DNA from: Gymnothorax reevesii
Taxonomy: Eukaryota > Chordata > Actinopteri > Anguilliformes > Muraenidae
DNA: 64,000 nt
Reading direction: 5' to 3'
NCBI GenBank assembly: GCA_029721435.1
Contig: CM056580.1
Span: forward strand, 27,336,367-27,400,366
Shown here one piece after another: positions 61,909 to 64,000 of this stretch. Each line of letters starts with the position of its first letter. Position 1 is the stretch's first letter. A program made the position numbers and the translations under genes. The notes below the pieces were generated by a model. It did not search any database. It worked only from the letters and a program-made list of their open reading frames with translations, and was not told the DNA's origin.

Positions 61909-63277
61909 CAGCGCCCTCCATAATTATTGGCACCCCAATAAATTAGACCAGAATGGGGAAAAAAATGAGGAAAATCCAACCTTTAATTCAAGAGCATTTA
62001 TCCAGTGGGAAGAAAACCCCACATTAAGAAATAATTCTTTTACATCAAATCATCTGTGCCGCAATTATTAGCACCCCTGATGTTAATACTTTGAACAACC
62101 CCTTTTTTGCCAACAAAACAGCACCTAATCTTCTCCTATAATGTTTCACAAGATGGGAGAATACAGAAAGAGGGATCTTTGACCATTCCTCTTTGCACAA
62201 TCTCTCTAAATCATCCAGCGACCTGGGTCCTCTCCTCTGCACTCTCCTCTTCAGCTCAATTCACAGATTTTCAATGGGGTTGAGGTTTGGGGACTGAGAT
62301 GGCCATGGGAGGAGCTTGATTCTGTGTCTGGAGAACCATTTCTGTGTAGATTTGGCAACATGTTTAGGGTCATTATCTTGCTGAAAGACCCAGTGACGAC
62401 CCATCTTCAGTTTTTCGGCAGAGGCCACCAGATTTTGATTTAAAATGTCCTTGTATTTCAAAGCGTTCATGCCATGCACCCTAACAAGGTTCCCAGGGCC
62501 TCTGGAAGAGAAACAGGCCCACAGCATCACCCATCCTCCCCCATATTTCACAGTTGGCATGAGGTGCTTTTCTGCATACTCATCTTTTGTGTTCCGCCAG
62601 ACCCACTAAGAACTTTTTGGCAACAAACACACTATCTTAGTCTCATCTGACCAAAGCACACAGTCCCAGTTGAGGTCCCAGTACCGCTTAGCGAACTCCA
62701 GACGTTTGCATTTATGATTGTGAGTGAGAGAAGGTTTTTTTCGTGCATGGCTCCCAAACAGCTTGTGGGCATGTAGATAGCGCCTGATGGGGTCACAAAG
62801 TCTCCAAAATAGCCAAGATGCTAGCATTTGTTGCAACTCTTTAACAGCGAGCTTTGGAGAACTTTTTATTTCTCTTAACATCCTCCTCACTGTGCGTGGT
62901 GGCAAAATAACCTTGCGTCCTTGTCCAGGCTTGTTTACCACTGTTCCAGTTGTTTTAATCTTCTTAATGATTCCTCTGACAGTAGATATGGGCAGGTGCA
63001 GGCGAGTGGCTATTTTCTTGTAGCCATTGCCTGACTTTTGAAGGTCGACACACATCTGCCACACTTAAATGGTGTGTTCCTTTGTCTTTCCCATGTTGAA
63101 GAGTGGATAAGAGAAATGGCCTCTGTCACGTCATATTTATACCCCAGGGAAACAGGAAGTGATTAATGACTAATTAAATGTTCGTAGATACTCTGATCAA
63201 CCTTGTAAACTTCTGTATAAATGATAGAAATACTTCAATTACATTTATTAGGGGTGCCAATAATTGTGGAGCAGGTG
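61909..63277 (-). mobile_element. Near-complete Tc1-like transposon
   Basis: Length about 1.37 kb. Ends are CAGCGCCCTCCATAATTATT and, complemented, CACCTGCTCCACAATTATT, both continuing TGGCACCCC. One transposase reading frame fills the interior on the minus strand. It is the best preserved autonomous-type element in the window; a truncated relative lies at 14830-15310. Confidence 0.92.
62045..63094 (-). pseudogene. Tc1 transposase, one frame with three nonsense codons
   Basis: From ATG (MGKTKEH) to the natural stop is 349 codons, the usual Tc1 length. The N-terminus has the paired-like helix-turn-helix (SGNGYKKIATRLHLPISTVR) and a GRK hook-like linker. The DDE residues sit in LWSDETK, QQDNDPKH and NLNPIEN, all retained. 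Three in-frame stops interrupt it: TAA at codon 10 (63065-63067), TAG at 62606-62608, and TGA at 62261-62263 directly after the catalytic Glu motif. No frameshift was found, so inactivation is by point mutation and fairly recent. Confidence 0.92.
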
Positions 63278-64000
63278 ATTTTATGAAAAATTCATTCTTA
63301 TTCAGGGATTCTTTTCCCCTTAAAATTCACTTGAGTTGAAGGTTACATTTTTCAACAATTTACAGTGTGAGAGTATGCTTCTGATGGGCTGGCATCATAC
63401 AAAAAAAAGGCAAATGAAAAAAATTCAGATTTTCTTGAAGGCGAATTTTTCCAATAATTTTTCAAAACCAAGCTTCATGGATTAATATAGTCAATTAGGA
63501 AGAGGCAACAACCTTCAATAAATATAGATGAGTGAACGCTGCTGTTGAAATGTTTTGATTAAGGCTATTACTTGATATTTTGACCAGAACAATGAATTAT
63601 CAAGAATGGATGCCATTTAAGGATTCTAAATGATACTATTAATGCGTTTTGAAAATAATACATTAATAAATTATTAAATTGATGGGCTTATGCAAATCTT
63701 GTTGCTCAGGTGCTACTTTTAGGGGGCATTCAGGTTTCCTCTCAATATCTTTCAAAATAATCTCTTTAATACAGGGTTTAATACTGTGACCATGGATGTG
63801 TGCTGCTGGTCTGTGTGCATTTCAGTCCCCTTCTCTATATCATTGTCAATTTCATGCCCTTTGTAAAAATTAGCCCATCAGACAGTTGGAGCCTGATCCA
63901 GAGCTGTTGAAATCAGGTATGGTCAGCCCAGGTACACCCAGTCCTCTGGTCAACAAAAGGCTACCCTTAAAGTCCCAGTTCAGCCATTTTTCAAAATGCC
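63278..64000. other. Window end, nothing recognised
   Basis: AT-rich DNA without identifiable genes or repeat ends. Confidence 0.4.

Overview
The window is nuclear DNA from a ray-finned (teleost) fish. Three split vertebrate genes are present, with GT-AG introns and one GC-AG intron. They sit among fish-type interspersed repeats: a DANA-like SINE, a V-SINE-like SINE, several Tc1/mariner families, many palindromic MITEs, Ty3/gypsy LTRs and a non-LTR retrotransposon. The species cannot be named from sequence alone.

Layout. 1-1425 is a decayed I/Nimb-type LINE that keeps ORF1 but has no ORF2. 2341-7891 (+) is rfesd, a soluble Rieske [2Fe-2S] protein of 164 residues in three coding exons. Its first intron holds a TIR element and a Tc1-like element that was later split by a TTAA-flanked piggyBac-type MITE. 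8119-9686 holds a SINE and a 1.1-kb GTCCCCCCAGG-ended transposon with another MITE inside. 11038-13235 (-) is glrx, cytosolic glutaredoxin of 106 residues in two exons, with a 361-bp fold-back element in its intron. 18206-33912 (-) is the complete pcsk1 gene, prohormone convertase 1/3: 14 coding exons and 745 residues, with an upstream CRE. From 34.2 kb to the end I find no host gene. The content is microsatellites, three Tc1-like elements, a SINE, gypsy fragments, two solo LTRs of one family, a Harbinger-like TIR element and a 2.75-kb repeat of the GGGCCCGAG type.

The three genes are not a functional unit. rfesd is a predicted iron-sulfur electron carrier, glrx reduces protein-glutathione mixed disulfides, and pcsk1 cleaves prohormones in secretory granules. 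Their order and strands match human 5q15 (RFESD +, GLRX -, PCSK1 -), but the genes lying between them in mammals (SPATA9, RHOBTB3, ELL2) are absent from the short gaps here.

I see no new multi-gene system. The points most worth a second look are: a minisatellite in pcsk1 intron 11 whose unit matches the exon 11 splice junction; a CxxC-bearing insertion just after the pcsk1 maturation site; a GC-AG intron in rfesd; a tandem NAGNAG acceptor beside a CA-repeat-filled intron in pcsk1; and a nested transposon whose empty site is preserved elsewhere in the window.
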